Of a DNA stretch of 64,000 nt, positions 55,888 through 64,000 are shown piece after piece. Source of the stretch: CAYONP01 sp964405335 (GTDB lineage Bacteria; Armatimonadota; UBA10988); contig CAYONP010000013.1 in NCBI GenBank assembly GCA_964405335.1, positions 16,088 to 80,087 of the forward strand, written 5' to 3'. Numbering within the stretch: position 1 is the stretch's first letter; every line of letters starts with the position of its first letter. The translations under genes were made by a program, and so were the position numbers. The notes beneath the pieces are model-generated. The model had not been told where the DNA came from, ran no database searches, and worked only from the letters and a program-made list of their open reading frames with translations.

Positions 55888-58800
55888 CGGCCGGCGACTC
55901 GACGGTGAGCGCCAGCAGCCGCAGGCTCGGCGCGTTCGGCAGCACGATTTCGCTGACCAGTGGCGCGCCGTCGACGGGTACGACCAGGTGGTGCAACCAG
56001 CAGCGCCGCGCCTCGGGCCCGCGCGGGGTGACCCGCCGCCGCGTGGCGAAGCCGTAGTGCGCATCGCCGCTTGGTGGCTCGTTCCAGCTCGGGACGGTAA
56101 CCGGCTCGCAGACCACCTCGCCGGCGGCGGTGACCAGACGCAACGTGCATTCGACCGGGTCGTCGATGGCCGCGGCCAGCAGGTGCAGCCGCGCCGCGCG
56201 GCGCGGCTCGATGGCGATCGGCTGGCCCTCGGCGCGGACGGCGTTGAGCGCCTGCTGGCGCGGGTCGGGGAACCAGAACGGCACCTCGGACAGCCACGCT
56301 TCGGCCGGCGGCGGGCCGAGCAGTCCGGCCGGGTAGAGCCCGCCGGCAAAGTCATCGAAGAAGGGCGGCATCTCCTCGGCCGGCAGGCTGTTGCCCTGCC
56401 CGTCGAAGTCGGCCGCGCTGCGCTCGCCCTCGTGCGACTGCGCGGCGACGTTGAAGGTGCGCCCGATGGCCAGCGGCGTGTATCGCCCGCCGACGATCGC
56501 TACCGGCACCCGGCCGGTCTGCCGGCCGAAGGTGCTCGGCAGCGTCGAGCCGAGCCGGCCGTCGGGGAAGCGCAGATCGAACTCGAGGTAGTAGGCCCCG
56601 GTCGCCGGCGGCGCGGTCACCGTCGGCTCGAGCGCCAGCCGCTCGCCGGTCGCGAGCGTCTCGGTCAGCGGCGTCGAGCCGGCCTCGTAGGCGATGGCCA
56701 GCCCGTCGACACGGTACCAGTGCCAGCACAGGTGCGTCTCGCCTGCGGGCCACTCGCTGAAGGCGGTGTTGACCACCTCGACGCGGCAGGCCAGCCCGCC
56801 ACCGGCCTCGGCCAAGAGCGGCGCATCGACGGCGGCAAAGCCGGCACCCCAGTCGCGGGCGATCAGCTCGACCGTCTGGAAGTGCGGCCGCCGCACGGGC
56901 AGCGGCTGGCCGGTCGGGCCGAGCACGGCCAGCGTCAGGCGACAGCCGCCGCGCGGACCGAGGTCGAGCGGCAGCGGCAGACCGTCGGCGTCGGCGACCG
57001 GCAGCCGCGCCGGCAGGGCGACCATCTGGCCCGGCTCGACCCGCTCGACGTCGGCGGCCGCGACGATGCCGGCCAGCGGGATCCAGCCGGTCAGCGGCGT
57101 CGGCGGCCGTTCGGCGTGGCAGACCGGACTCGTCTCGACCCGTTCATAGCGGGCGGCGAGGCGGTAGCCGGCGCCCCAGGCCAGCCGGCCGTCGTTGCGC
57201 ACGATCGCCGCCACGGGGTAGACCTGCCCGGTCTCGAGCCGCCCCGGCAGCGACGAAGCGACGATCGCCGCCGACTCCGCCGGCAGCGCTTCGGCCGCCA
57301 CCACGTCAAGGAAGACATCGAGCGGCGTGTCGCCGTCGTGCTGGAACCAGTGCTCGACCTCGCTCTCGGCGAGTGTCGGCTTGCCCTCCTCATCGAGGGC
57401 GACGACGCCCGCCGTGTCGGCCTGCGGCAGCGCGATGGTGGTCGTGCCGGCGACGGCGTCGAGCCGCAGGCGGTAGCGGCCCGGCGCCAGCGGCTTGCCG
57501 TCGTTGTCGATGGCGGTCAGCGGCAGCGTGGTCTCGAACAGTCGGCGCGCTTCGCCGAAGATCGGCAGCGTGCGCCCGCCGCGCTCGGAGACGGCCGGCT
57601 CGATCATCTGGCCGGCGGCGGTGAAGTAGGGCCGGCCGTCGGGCAGGCGTAGTGGAGCCGGCTCGTCGGGCAGCCACCGCGCGCCGAGCAGCACTTCGTC
57701 GTCGCTGGTCCATTGGCGCAAGCCGCTGTTGGCCACCCGGGCCCGGCACTCGACCGTCGCACCCGAGGCAATCTGTGCCGGCAGGTCGACGGTCAGCACC
57801 TTGATGCCCCAGTCGCGCTCATCGCCGGCGTTGAACTGTGCCGTGACGAAGCCGGTGGCGCGCTCGTCGCCGTCGCCGTACTCGCGCGAAGCGGCCAGGT
57901 TGTCGCCGCGGCGGTAGTCGTTCCAGGACGACAGGAAGAGCCAGTCGTAGCGCTCGCCGAGCGTTGCCCGGAACCGCTCGCGCAGCGTCTGCGAGGCGTT
58001 GCGCAAGACCACCGTCGGCCGTTCGGCGCTGAGGGAGTCGTCGTAGCCGGGCCCCAGGCTGGCGGCGGCGATGCGCCCGCCGGTGTTGACCAGCCAGCGA
58101 TGCCCGGCCTCGAGCGTGACCAGTCCATCGAGCGGCAGCAGCCGCCGGCCCCAGAGCTGGGAGCCGACCCAGAGCAGGTCGAGCCCGAAGTCCTCGCGGA
58201 AGCGCGCCTCGCAGAAGCCGAGGAAACTCGGCGTGGCGCGCAGGCGCCGCTCGGGCTGCTCGAGCGCAATCACGCAGGCCGCCCGCTCGCCGTCGGGCAG
58301 CACCGCCCGCGCCACCGGCGGCAGGCCGGCGAAGAAGTCGCGAATCATCTGGTAGAGCGCCGCTTGGGTCACCTGCTGGGTGAGGTCGGGCAGCCCGCCG
58401 ACCTCGGCGGCGAGCGCCTCGAGCGGCACGCGCAGCCCGATGTCCGGCCGCGCGATGTTCTCCTCGTCGAGCTCGTACAGCGCCGTCGCCAGGCTGGCCA
58501 GCATCGCGTCGGACCAGCTCGACCGGCTGTCGTGGTCGCCCCAGTACTCGACCAGCACCAGGTCGATCCCAGCCTCGGCCGCGCGGGCGAGCTGGCCCTT
58601 GTGCCAGGCCACCTTGAGGCTCGAGAACCAGGGCCCCACCCCACCCGCCGGCTGGTTGGCCAGGATCACCGCCCCCTGCTCGTCGCGCACGCCGAGCAGC
58701 GGCACGCCGGGCAGGCGCGGATCATCCTGGAAACGAGTCAGATAGGGCGCGACGACCAGCCGTTCGCCGGCCCATTGCTCGCCGCGCGGCAGCGGCGCCG

Positions 58801-59716
58801 ACGGCTCGCGAGCGACGTAATCGCATTCGGGCGGCAGCGGCGGCGAGCGGTCGGGCGGTGGAGCATAGACCACCGGCTGCAGCGGCAGCAGACGATCGCG
58901 CTCGAGGCCGACGGTGACCTGCAGCGTGACCGGCCACTCGCCGGCCTCGACGCGGCCGTCGACGGTCGGCGGGCGCGGCACGCGCCGGCCCTCTTCCTCG
59001 ACGGTCGGCACGCGCGAGGCGATGAACAGATCGCGTTCGCCGGCGCCGATCCAGCCGCCCTCGGCGTCGCGGAAGTGGATCTCGCCCCACCGCTCGGGTC
59101 GCGTCACGCCCTGGCTGAAGACCGCCTGCGGGGCGTAGCTGTAGCGCGCGTCCTGCTCGCCGCGCAGGTGGCGGAGCAGATTGAAGCCCCAGACCTGGTC
59201 GCGCGGCGGCGCGGTCAGGCCGAGCAGCGCCCAGGGCAGGCGCAGCTCGAGCGACCAGCCGAGGTCGGCGTCGGCGGTGTCGTTGAGCGTGCCGAAGACT
59301 TCGATGTTCTGGCGGATCACCTGCCGGTCGCGGGTCATCACCGGCGTCGGCGTCCAGGGGGCGTCGGCATTCCCGGTGCCGCGCATGAAGGCCGTCCCGC
59401 CGGCGGCCGACATGGCGATCACGAAGCACTGCTCATCGACGATCTCGGACTTGCGCCGCCCGGTCTCGGGATCGGTCCAGTCCGGTCGGCGGCGGGCCAG
59501 ATCGAAGTAGAGCTCGAGGTCGTCGTCGAGCTGCACGTTGTCGTTGAGTTGCGTCCGCTCGCCGACGACGTTGAGGTCCTCCATCCGCGCGGCGAAGTAG
59601 AATGCCTCGTCGTCCCACAGGGCGACGAAACTGAGCCGATCGATCAGCTCGCCCGGCCCGGCGGCCCGGGCCAGCGAGCCGAACAGCAGCGCGACCAGCG
59701 GCCAGGTGCGCCTCAA
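55880..59716 (-). CDS. Very large secreted protein: CBM9-like domain, TIM-barrel-like hydrolase, Ig-like modules
   Basis: A 1278-residue exported protein. The start is TTG at 59716 (AGGAGG six bases upstream; overlap TTGA with the DinG stop), giving the signal RRTWPLVALLFGSLARA. About 25-240: CBM9/DOMON-like (DEAFYFAARMEDLNVVGE, DDLELYFD, LGWSLELRLPWALLG). About 290-620: a region like GH99-type or DUF5010 barrels (APYLTRFQDDPRLPGVPLLG, AAEAGIDLVLVEYWGDHDS, LFLSSWNDYRRGDN). Then several beta-sandwich modules. It may act on glycans outside the cell. Odd to find directly behind a helicase and overlapping a DNA methylase gene. Confidence 0.75.
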   Translation of the reverse strand: MRRTWPLVALLFGSLARAAGPGELIDRLSFVALWDDEAFYFAARMEDLNVVGERTQLNDNVQLDDDLELYFDLARRRPDWTDPETGRRKSEIVDEQCFVIAMSAAGGTAFMRGTGNADAPWTPTPVMTRDRQVIRQNIEVFGTLNDTADADLGWSLELRLPWALLGLTAPPRDQVWGFNLLRHLRGEQDARYSYAPQAVFSQGVTRPERWGEIHFRDAEGGWIGAGERDLFIASRVPTVEEEGRRVPRPPTVDGRVEAGEWPVTLQVTVGLERDRLLPLQPVVYAPPPDRSPPLPPECDYVAREPSAPLPRGEQWAGERLVVAPYLTRFQDDPRLPGVPLLGVRDEQGAVILANQPAGGVGPWFSSLKVAWHKGQLARAAEAGIDLVLVEYWGDHDSRSSWSDAMLASLATALYELDEENIARPDIGLRVPLEALAAEVGGLPDLTQQVTQAALYQMIRDFFAGLPPVARAVLPDGERAACVIALEQPERRLRATPSFLGFCEARFREDFGLDLLWVGSQLWGRRLLPLDGLVTLEAGHRWLVNTGGRIAAASLGPGYDDSLSAERPTVVLRNASQTLRERFRATLGERYDWLFLSSWNDYRRGDNLAASREYGDGDERATGFVTAQFNAGDERDWGIKVLTVDLPAQIASGATVECRARVANSGLRQWTSDDEVLLGARWLPDEPAPLRLPDGRPYFTAAGQMIEPAVSERGGRTLPIFGEARRLFETTLPLTAIDNDGKPLAPGRYRLRLDAVAGTTTIALPQADTAGVVALDEEGKPTLAESEVEHWFQHDGDTPLDVFLDVVAAEALPAESAAIVASSLPGRLETGQVYPVAAIVRNDGRLAWGAGYRLAARYERVETSPVCHAERPPTPLTGWIPLAGIVAAADVERVEPGQMVALPARLPVADADGLPLPLDLGPRGGCRLTLAVLGPTGQPLPVRRPHFQTVELIARDWGAGFAAVDAPLLAEAGGGLACRVEVVNTAFSEWPAGETHLCWHWYRVDGLAIAYEAGSTPLTETLATGERLALEPTVTAPPATGAYYLEFDLRFPDGRLGSTLPSTFGRQTGRVPVAIVGGRYTPLAIGRTFNVAAQSHEGERSAADFDGQGNSLPAEEMPPFFDDFAGGLYPAGLLGPPPAEAWLSEVPFWFPDPRQQALNAVRAEGQPIAIEPRRAARLHLLAAAIDDPVECTLRLVTAAGEVVCEPVTVPSWNEPPSGDAHYGFATRRRVTPRGPEARRCWLHHLVVPVDGAPLVSEIVLPNAPSLRLLALTVESPADD

Positions 59717-62580
59717 CTCCCGCCTCCTTGCTCGCCGTCGACGGCGAGCCACTCGCGCAGCCGCTCCTTGACCTCGGTCCAGCTATCGAATACCGGGCTG
59801 TAGCCCGGCACGCTCTTGAGGAACGCCCGGCCGTAGCCCTTCTCGTGCAGGCGACGGTCGAGGCAGAGCACCGCGCCCTTGTCGGTCACGCGGCGGATCA
59901 GCCGGCCGAAGCCCTGTTTGAACAGGATGACCGCCTGCGGGATGGAGTATGCCGTCCAGGCGTTGACGCCCTGCGACTCGAGCCGCTCGCAGCGCGCGGC
60001 GACCACCGGATCGTCGGGCACGGCGAAGGGCAGTTTGACAATCACCACCGCCTGCAGCGCGTCACCCGGCACGTCGATCCCCTCCCAGAAGCTCCGCGTG
60101 CCCAGCAAGACCGCCCCCGGGTTGGTCCGAAACCGCTCGGCCAACGCGTGCCGGTTCCCCGACACGCCCTGACACAACGGCTCCAGCCCGCCCTCGCTCA
60201 ACTGCGGCGCAATCGTCTCGAACACCCGCCGCATCATCCCGATAGCGGTGAACAGGACCAGCGTCCGGCCACCGAGCAGCCGCGCGACATCGACCACGGC
60301 CCGGCCGACGTGCCGCTCGAACCGCTCGTCCTGCGGCAGCGCGATGTTCATCGGCAGGCCGAGCAAGACTTGAGACGAGTAGTCGAAGCCCGATGTCACC
60401 GCCAGATGCCAGAATCGATCGCCCACGCCGTCGAGCGTCAACCCGAGCCGGTGGGCGAAGTAGTCGAACGACCCGCCGACGGCCAGCGTGGCCGAGGTCA
60501 GGCTCACGCTCGCCATCTGCCGCCAGACATGCTCGGCCAGGCTCTCGCCCGCCTCGATCGGCGCGGCCTTGAGCTGCCAGTCCCAGCCCTCGCGGCGGAG
60601 CACCACGTCGAGCCAGTAGACGTACCGATCGTCGTCGAGGCGGAGCAGCAGTTCGAGGCCGCGCAACTGCTCGGTCCAGTCGCCGCGCAGGGCGTGCAGC
60701 GCGCCGATGGCCTGCGGCAGGTCGGCCGCCGCGAGCTGGGTCAGGCCGGTGTGCACCTCGCCCAGCGCGGCAACCAGCACCTGCAGCTCATCGCGCAGCC
60801 CTTCGCCGGCGCGGCGCAGCGACTCGCCCAGCGCGCCGTCATAGACCTGCGGCAGCAGGCGGAGCTGCTCGCGCCGGATCATCTCGTCGGCGGCGCGACG
60901 CAGGCGCTGCATCGCCACGCCGGCCAGCTTCTCTCCGTAGTCGTCGATGCCGCGGCGGATCCGCTCGGCGCACTGCTCGACCTCGGTCAGCGCGCCGAGC
61001 AGGTCGTTGGCCGGGCCGCCGATCTCGGTCAGCATGCGGCGCAGCCGGTTGTGCAGGGCCCGCGGCTCGCGCGACCCGCCGGCCTCGCGGGTCAGGCCAA
61101 GCAGGCTGCGGCGACTGACCTCGAGCCCGAACGCCTCAGTGGCGATGTCCTCGACGTTGTGCGCCTCGTCGAGAATCAGATGCCGGAACGGCGGCAGCAC
61201 CGCGGTGACGGCGTTGGCCAGCGCCAGGGCGTGGTTGATGACCAGCAGCTCGGCGCCGAACGCCCGCCGCCGCGCGACGGTGGCGAAGCAGGGATGGTCG
61301 CGCATCTGCGGCGCGGTGCAGAACTCCGCCTCGCTGGCCAGCCGGCGGGCGTAGCTGAGCAGGCGGGGATGGGCCAGGCCGAGGTAATCCGACAGGTCGT
61401 CCAGGTCGCCGGTCTCGGTCTGCGCCGCCCAGCCGGCCAGGTAAGCCAGGAAGAAGAGGTCATCGTCGGCGGCCAGCAGGTTGGCCTCGTCGAGCTCGTG
61501 GAGCAGTCGCTCGGCGCAAAGGTAGTTGCCGCGTCCCTTGATCAGCTCCGCCTTGAGCCCAAGCGACCAGGGCCCGCCGGCGCGGGCCAGCGCCTCGCGC
61601 AGCAGGGGGATGTCTTTGCGGCAGAGCTGGTCCTGCAGGTTCTTGGTGTTGGTCGAAACGACCACCGGCTCGCCGTTCTGCAGCGCATACATCGCCGCCG
61701 GGGCGAGGTAGGCCAGGCTCTTGCCGGTGCCGGTCTGCGCCTCGACCAGCAGGCAGCGGCCGTCGTTCAGGTTCTCGGCCACCGCGCGAGCCATCTGCTG
61801 CTGGCCCTCGCGGCGCTCATAGCCGGGCAGCAGCGCGGCGAACGGGCCATCGTCGGCAAACAGCGCGGCCACCTGCTCGGCATCGATCGGCCGCGCCTCA
61901 CCCAGCTCGCGCTCCTCGCCCGGCGCCGACGGCGTCAGCCGGCGCAGCCGCGCGCGGAGCAGCCCGTCATAGGTGGCCGGCTCACCTGCCGCCGGCGGCC
62001 GCACCGAGGCCTGCCGCCAGACGGTGTGAAGCGGGTGCCCGGCGGTGTCGAGCAGCTCGGCGACCGTCTCGCGCACGACCGCCGGCAGGCCGTCGATGAC
62101 CACCGGCAGCACCGACCAGAGCTCGGCGGTAGCGGCGGCGAAGGGCAGGCCCGGCGGCGGGTCGTGAATGCGCGAGAGCGGCGCGCCGGCGGCGGCCGCG
62201 TCGGCCAGCAGCTCGCCCAGCGACTTGGCGCGGCAGAGCGGCAGCGCCAGCGCGGCCAGTTCGCCGCAGTCGAGCTTGGGCACCGCGGGCACCGCGCCGG
62301 TGATGTCGACCTCGCGCCACTGCTCGAGCACGGGGCGCAGGCCATAGTGGACCCACGGCGCATCGCCCGAGAGCTCGACCAGCGCGCGGATCACCGCCGG
62401 CAGGTCAGGCTTGGCAAGGACGCAAACGCCCTCCAGCGCATGTTCGCGGGCGCGCACGGCGAGGGCATCGAAGCCGAGCAGGAAGAGGTGCCGCGCCTCC
62501 GCTCCGTCGAGCCGCGCCACGGCGGCGATCTCGCACCGGCCGGCGGGCAGCGGCGCTGTAGCGAGGGCGACGAAGTCCAT
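59713..62580 (-). CDS. dinG: DinG/XPD-family helicase with degenerate DnaQ-like N-domain
   Basis: A 955-residue superfamily 2 helicase. Walker A is EAQTGTGKS (280-288), the DEAH box LILDEAHN (468-475); later motifs are VSLTSATLA, GTRSFWEGIDVPG and QGFGRLIRR. Residues 1-185 resemble the DnaQ exonuclease that precedes DinG in many bacteria, but the catalytic DxE is Ala-Thr-Ala (VALATAP), so only a dead fold remains. The Fe-S region holds three cysteines (C354, C421, C431), one short of the usual four. It should unwind DNA forks or R-loops. ATG at 62580; the longer frame is repeat DNA. Its stop overlaps the next TTG start. Confidence 0.92.
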   Translation of the reverse strand: MDFVALATAPLPAGRCEIAAVARLDGAEARHLFLLGFDALAVRAREHALEGVCVLAKPDLPAVIRALVELSGDAPWVHYGLRPVLEQWREVDITGAVPAVPKLDCGELAALALPLCRAKSLGELLADAAAAGAPLSRIHDPPPGLPFAAATAELWSVLPVVIDGLPAVVRETVAELLDTAGHPLHTVWRQASVRPPAAGEPATYDGLLRARLRRLTPSAPGEERELGEARPIDAEQVAALFADDGPFAALLPGYERREGQQQMARAVAENLNDGRCLLVEAQTGTGKSLAYLAPAAMYALQNGEPVVVSTNTKNLQDQLCRKDIPLLREALARAGGPWSLGLKAELIKGRGNYLCAERLLHELDEANLLAADDDLFFLAYLAGWAAQTETGDLDDLSDYLGLAHPRLLSYARRLASEAEFCTAPQMRDHPCFATVARRRAFGAELLVINHALALANAVTAVLPPFRHLILDEAHNVEDIATEAFGLEVSRRSLLGLTREAGGSREPRALHNRLRRMLTEIGGPANDLLGALTEVEQCAERIRRGIDDYGEKLAGVAMQRLRRAADEMIRREQLRLLPQVYDGALGESLRRAGEGLRDELQVLVAALGEVHTGLTQLAAADLPQAIGALHALRGDWTEQLRGLELLLRLDDDRYVYWLDVVLRREGWDWQLKAAPIEAGESLAEHVWRQMASVSLTSATLAVGGSFDYFAHRLGLTLDGVGDRFWHLAVTSGFDYSSQVLLGLPMNIALPQDERFERHVGRAVVDVARLLGGRTLVLFTAIGMMRRVFETIAPQLSEGGLEPLCQGVSGNRHALAERFRTNPGAVLLGTRSFWEGIDVPGDALQAVVIVKLPFAVPDDPVVAARCERLESQGVNAWTAYSIPQAVILFKQGFGRLIRRVTDKGAVLCLDRRLHEKGYGRAFLKSVPGYSPVFDSWTEVKERLREWLAVDGEQGGGS

Positions 62581-62657
62581 GGTAGGCCGTGGGGCGGGGC
62601 GGTGCGCCGGGCAGAATCTAACCCTGGCGCGGCGGGCTGTCAAACGACTCGCGAAAT

Positions 62658-62788
62658 CCGGGGACACACGACCTATTTTCGCGTCGGCCGCCCGGCGGCT
62701 CGCGTCCGGAGTCGACGGCGCACCGCCGCCACCCGCACCGCGAACTCGCCCGAGGTGCGTCGTCATGAAGTAGGTCGTGTGTCCCCGG
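62658..62788. repeat. 131-bp inverted-repeat element (GGGGACAC family), complete copy
   Basis: Perfect 18-bp terminal inverted repeats, CCGGGGACACACGACCTA at 62658-62675 and its complement at 62771-62788, flank a GC-rich interior with no gene. It resembles dispersed palindromic elements associated with RAYT/IS200-type transposases. Partial copies follow at 62796-62831 (interior only). Together with the next entries they fill the 748-bp gene-free stretch between dinG and 63329. Confidence 0.75.
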
Positions 62789-62838
62789 AATCACACTATT
62801 TTCGCGTCGGCCGCCCGGCGGCTCGCGTCTGGCGAAAT

Positions 62839-62914
62839 CCGGGGACACACGACCTATTATCGCGTCGGCCGCCCGGCGGCTCGCGTCCGGAGTCGACGGC
62901 GCACCGCCGCCACC
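62839..62914. repeat. GGGGACAC element, copy cut by the assembly gap
   Basis: Begins with the same CCGGGGACACACGACCTA end and follows the complete copy base for base until the N run. The last bases of such a unit reappear at 63015-63034. Confidence 0.75.
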
Positions 62915-63014
62915 NNNNNNNNNNNNNNNNNNNNNNNNNNNNNNNNNNNNNNNNNNNNNNNNNNNNNNNNNNNNNNNNNNNNNNNNNNNNNNNNNNNNNN
63001 NNNNNNNNNNNNNN
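62915..63014. other. Assembly gap (100 N)
   Basis: Exactly 100 undetermined bases, the conventional size for a gap of unknown length. It lies inside a tandem repeat array, so the assembly probably broke there because of the repeats. Confidence 0.98.
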
Positions 63015-63041
63015 CGCACCGCGAACTCGCCCGAGCGAAAC

Positions 63042-63170
63042 CCGGGGACACACGACCCATTTTCGCGTCGGCCGCCCGGCGGCCCGCGTCCGGGGTCGAC
63101 GCCCACCGCCGCCACCCGCACCGCGAACTCGCACGAGGCGCTTCGTCAAGAAATAGGTCGTGTGTCCCCA
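63042..63170. repeat. GGGGACAC element, third copy
   Basis: A 129-bp copy, from CCGGGGACACACGACC at 63042 to the inverted end GGTCGTGTGTCCCC, which finishes near 63169. It differs from the first copy at several interior bases. Confidence 0.72.
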
Positions 63171-63180
63171 GAGCGCCTGA

Positions 63181-63290
63181 GCGCGGAGGTGCGTCGTCAA
63201 GAAATAGGTCGTGTGTCCCCGGAGCGCCAGTCCCCGGAGCGCCGTGTGTCCCCGGAGCGCGTGTGTGCCCGGAGTGCGACTCGCGCGGCA
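63181..63290. repeat. Degenerating right-end repeats of the GGGGACAC element
   Basis: One more right end (AATAGGTCGTGTGTCCCC) is followed by short degenerate units, GAGCGCCAGTCCCCG, GAGCGCCGTGTGTCCCCG and GAGCGCGTGTGTGCCCG. They look like the worn edge of the array, ending about 40 bp before the last gene. Confidence 0.6.
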
Positions 63291-63328
63291 ACGCGGCCTG
63301 GGGTATGGTGAGGGCGTTGGGGACACCC

Positions 63329-64000
63329 ATGTGGCTGGCAGCCTGGCTCGTGCTCACCCTCGCCGCGGCGCCGAACCCGGTGACCAACGGCTCGTTCGAG
63401 GCGCTTGGCGACGACGGCGCGGCCGCCGACTGGTCGCACGTCGGCGAGACCGTCGACTACCCGGCCGCCGGCCGCACCGGCGAGCGCGCCATGCGACTGC
63501 GCCGCGCGGCGGGCCAGGAGGGCGAGGTCGGATTCAACCGCGCCTGGCAGCCGCTCGCCGGCGGGCAGGGCACCATGCTGGCCGAGCGCAAGGGCGCGCT
63601 GGTCTTCTGGTACCAGGTGGTTGCCCTCGACGGCGCCGAGATGCAGTTCATGGCCATCCCCATGAACGACGAGCCCTACGAGCGCACCGGCGCCGCGCGG
63701 CGGATCGTCACCGTGCCGGCCAGCCACGCCGGCGATGGCGAGTGGCATCGCGCCGCCCTGGCCTATGACTTCACCGGCGTGCCCGACTGCCGCTGGATCC
63801 ACGTCTCCGGCCGGCTCCAAGGTCCCGGCTCGGGCGAGGTGCTGATCGACGATACCGAGTACCTGCCGAGCATTGGCCCGCTGCCGCAGGTCAGCGGCCT
63901 GCGCGTCGTCGCCGCGCCGGACGATCGCTTCGCCGGCGGCAGCCTGACGGCGATCATCACCAATCAGGGCGACGCGCCGTGCGGTGCGGTGGCTCTCGAA
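63329..64000 (+). CDS. Secreted carbohydrate-binding-type protein, partial (right edge)
   Basis: An open frame without a stop runs off the window; 224 codons are seen. ATG at 63329 (GGGGA five bases upstream) gives a signal peptide MWLAAWLVLTLAAAP; an in-frame ATG at 63305 is less likely. The mature start NPVTNGSFEALGDDGAAADW is typical of CBM4/9-type jelly rolls, continuing with ERAMRLRRAAG and VLIDDTEYLPS. From about residue 200 a CARDB-like module seems to begin (FAGGSLTAIITNQGDAP). Its catalytic part, if any, lies outside the window. Confidence 0.8.
   Translation, partial: MWLAAWLVLTLAAAPNPVTNGSFEALGDDGAAADWSHVGETVDYPAAGRTGERAMRLRRAAGQEGEVGFNRAWQPLAGGQGTMLAERKGALVFWYQVVALDGAEMQFMAIPMNDEPYERTGAARRIVTVPASHAGDGEWHRAALAYDFTGVPDCRWIHVSGRLQGPGSGEVLIDDTEYLPSIGPLPQVSGLRVVAAPDDRFAGGSLTAIITNQGDAPCGAVALE

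Noticed and set aside
62581..62766. N-terminal extension of dinG into the repeat array
   Set aside because: The extra residues are translated GGGGACAC repeat. The ATG at 62580 starts exactly at the DnaQ-like first strand.
59728..63156. A 1142-codon plus-strand frame reading through the N run
   Set aside because: Antisense to dinG and crossing 100 undetermined bases; an artefact.
62658..63290. CRISPR array
   Set aside because: Units are about 130 bp with terminal inverted repeats and touch each other; there are no regular short repeats with unique spacers and no cas genes.
1..64000. tRNA, rRNA or riboswitch genes
   Set aside because: No T-loop-like, anticodon-stem or conserved riboswitch patterns were seen by eye; short RNAs could still be missed without a covariance search.

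Overview
The window is very GC-rich (roughly 70% by eye), densely coded, and full of GTG and TTG starts and 4-26 bp gene overlaps. It carries ADP-heptose genes (rfaE1, rfaE2, gmhB and a GT9 heptosyltransferase), so the cell has a lipopolysaccharide-type outer membrane. An LL-diaminopimelate-type aminotransferase, a PEP-CTERM lectin, an MJ0042-like zinc ribbon on a GspE-like protein, and GH172/DUF2961, ThuA, Gfo/Idh/MocA and URO-D proteins point to Planctomycetota or a neighbouring free-living, polysaccharide-degrading phylum such as Hydrogenedentota. This placement is inferred from gene content. A run of exactly 100 N suggests a scaffolded draft or metagenome assembly.

Layout. 1-2.9 kb (minus): signalling operon of three CheY-like receivers, an atypical OmpR/PhoB regulator and an amidase, behind a good promoter. 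3.0-3.7 kb: Tat-type superoxide dismutase. 3.9-12.1 kb (plus): TPR solenoid proteins followed by a divergent Hsp70 chaperone set (J-like protein without HPD, GrpE-like, Hsp70, tail-anchored zinc-ribbon protein), then nadD and an LCP/LytR_C protein. 13.8-16.8 kb (minus): sufU-sufS, an orphan DUF433 gene and a 2-hydroxyacid dehydrogenase. 16.9-24.7 kb (plus): GH5 hydrolase, DUF971, aminotransferase, then an envelope-glycan run with heptose genes. 24.8-29.2 kb: sugar-related ThuA, Gfo/Idh/MocA and URO-D genes interrupted by an AAA ATPase/TOPRIM-like pair that looks like a defence cassette. 29.3-33.7 kb: PEP-CTERM lectin, vitamin B12/siderophore-type binding protein, HEAT lipoprotein. 33.9-37.0 kb: second phosphorelay (PhoB-like regulator, receiver, PAS-GAF histidine kinase, receiver) with a Pho-box-like array of 11-bp repeats inside it. 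37.0-50.9 kb: aldo/keto reductase, three tandem PH-like membrane paralogues, GT2, GH172, rfaE1, small envelope genes, a radical SAM activase. 50.9-62.6 kb (minus): an ATPase-less GspE-like protein, then a coupled operon of DinG helicase, a giant secreted protein, an adenine methyltransferase and a membrane protein. 62.6-63.3 kb: a repeat array with the assembly gap. The right edge cuts a secreted protein.

The strongest candidates for something new are the AAA/TOPRIM-like pair, the Hsp70 set with its degenerate J partner, the PH-like triplet with a homogenised 3' end, the GspE-like protein without a motor domain, and GTAG-tagged REP hairpins scattered between (once inside) genes. All functions come from reading motifs by eye; no database search was run.
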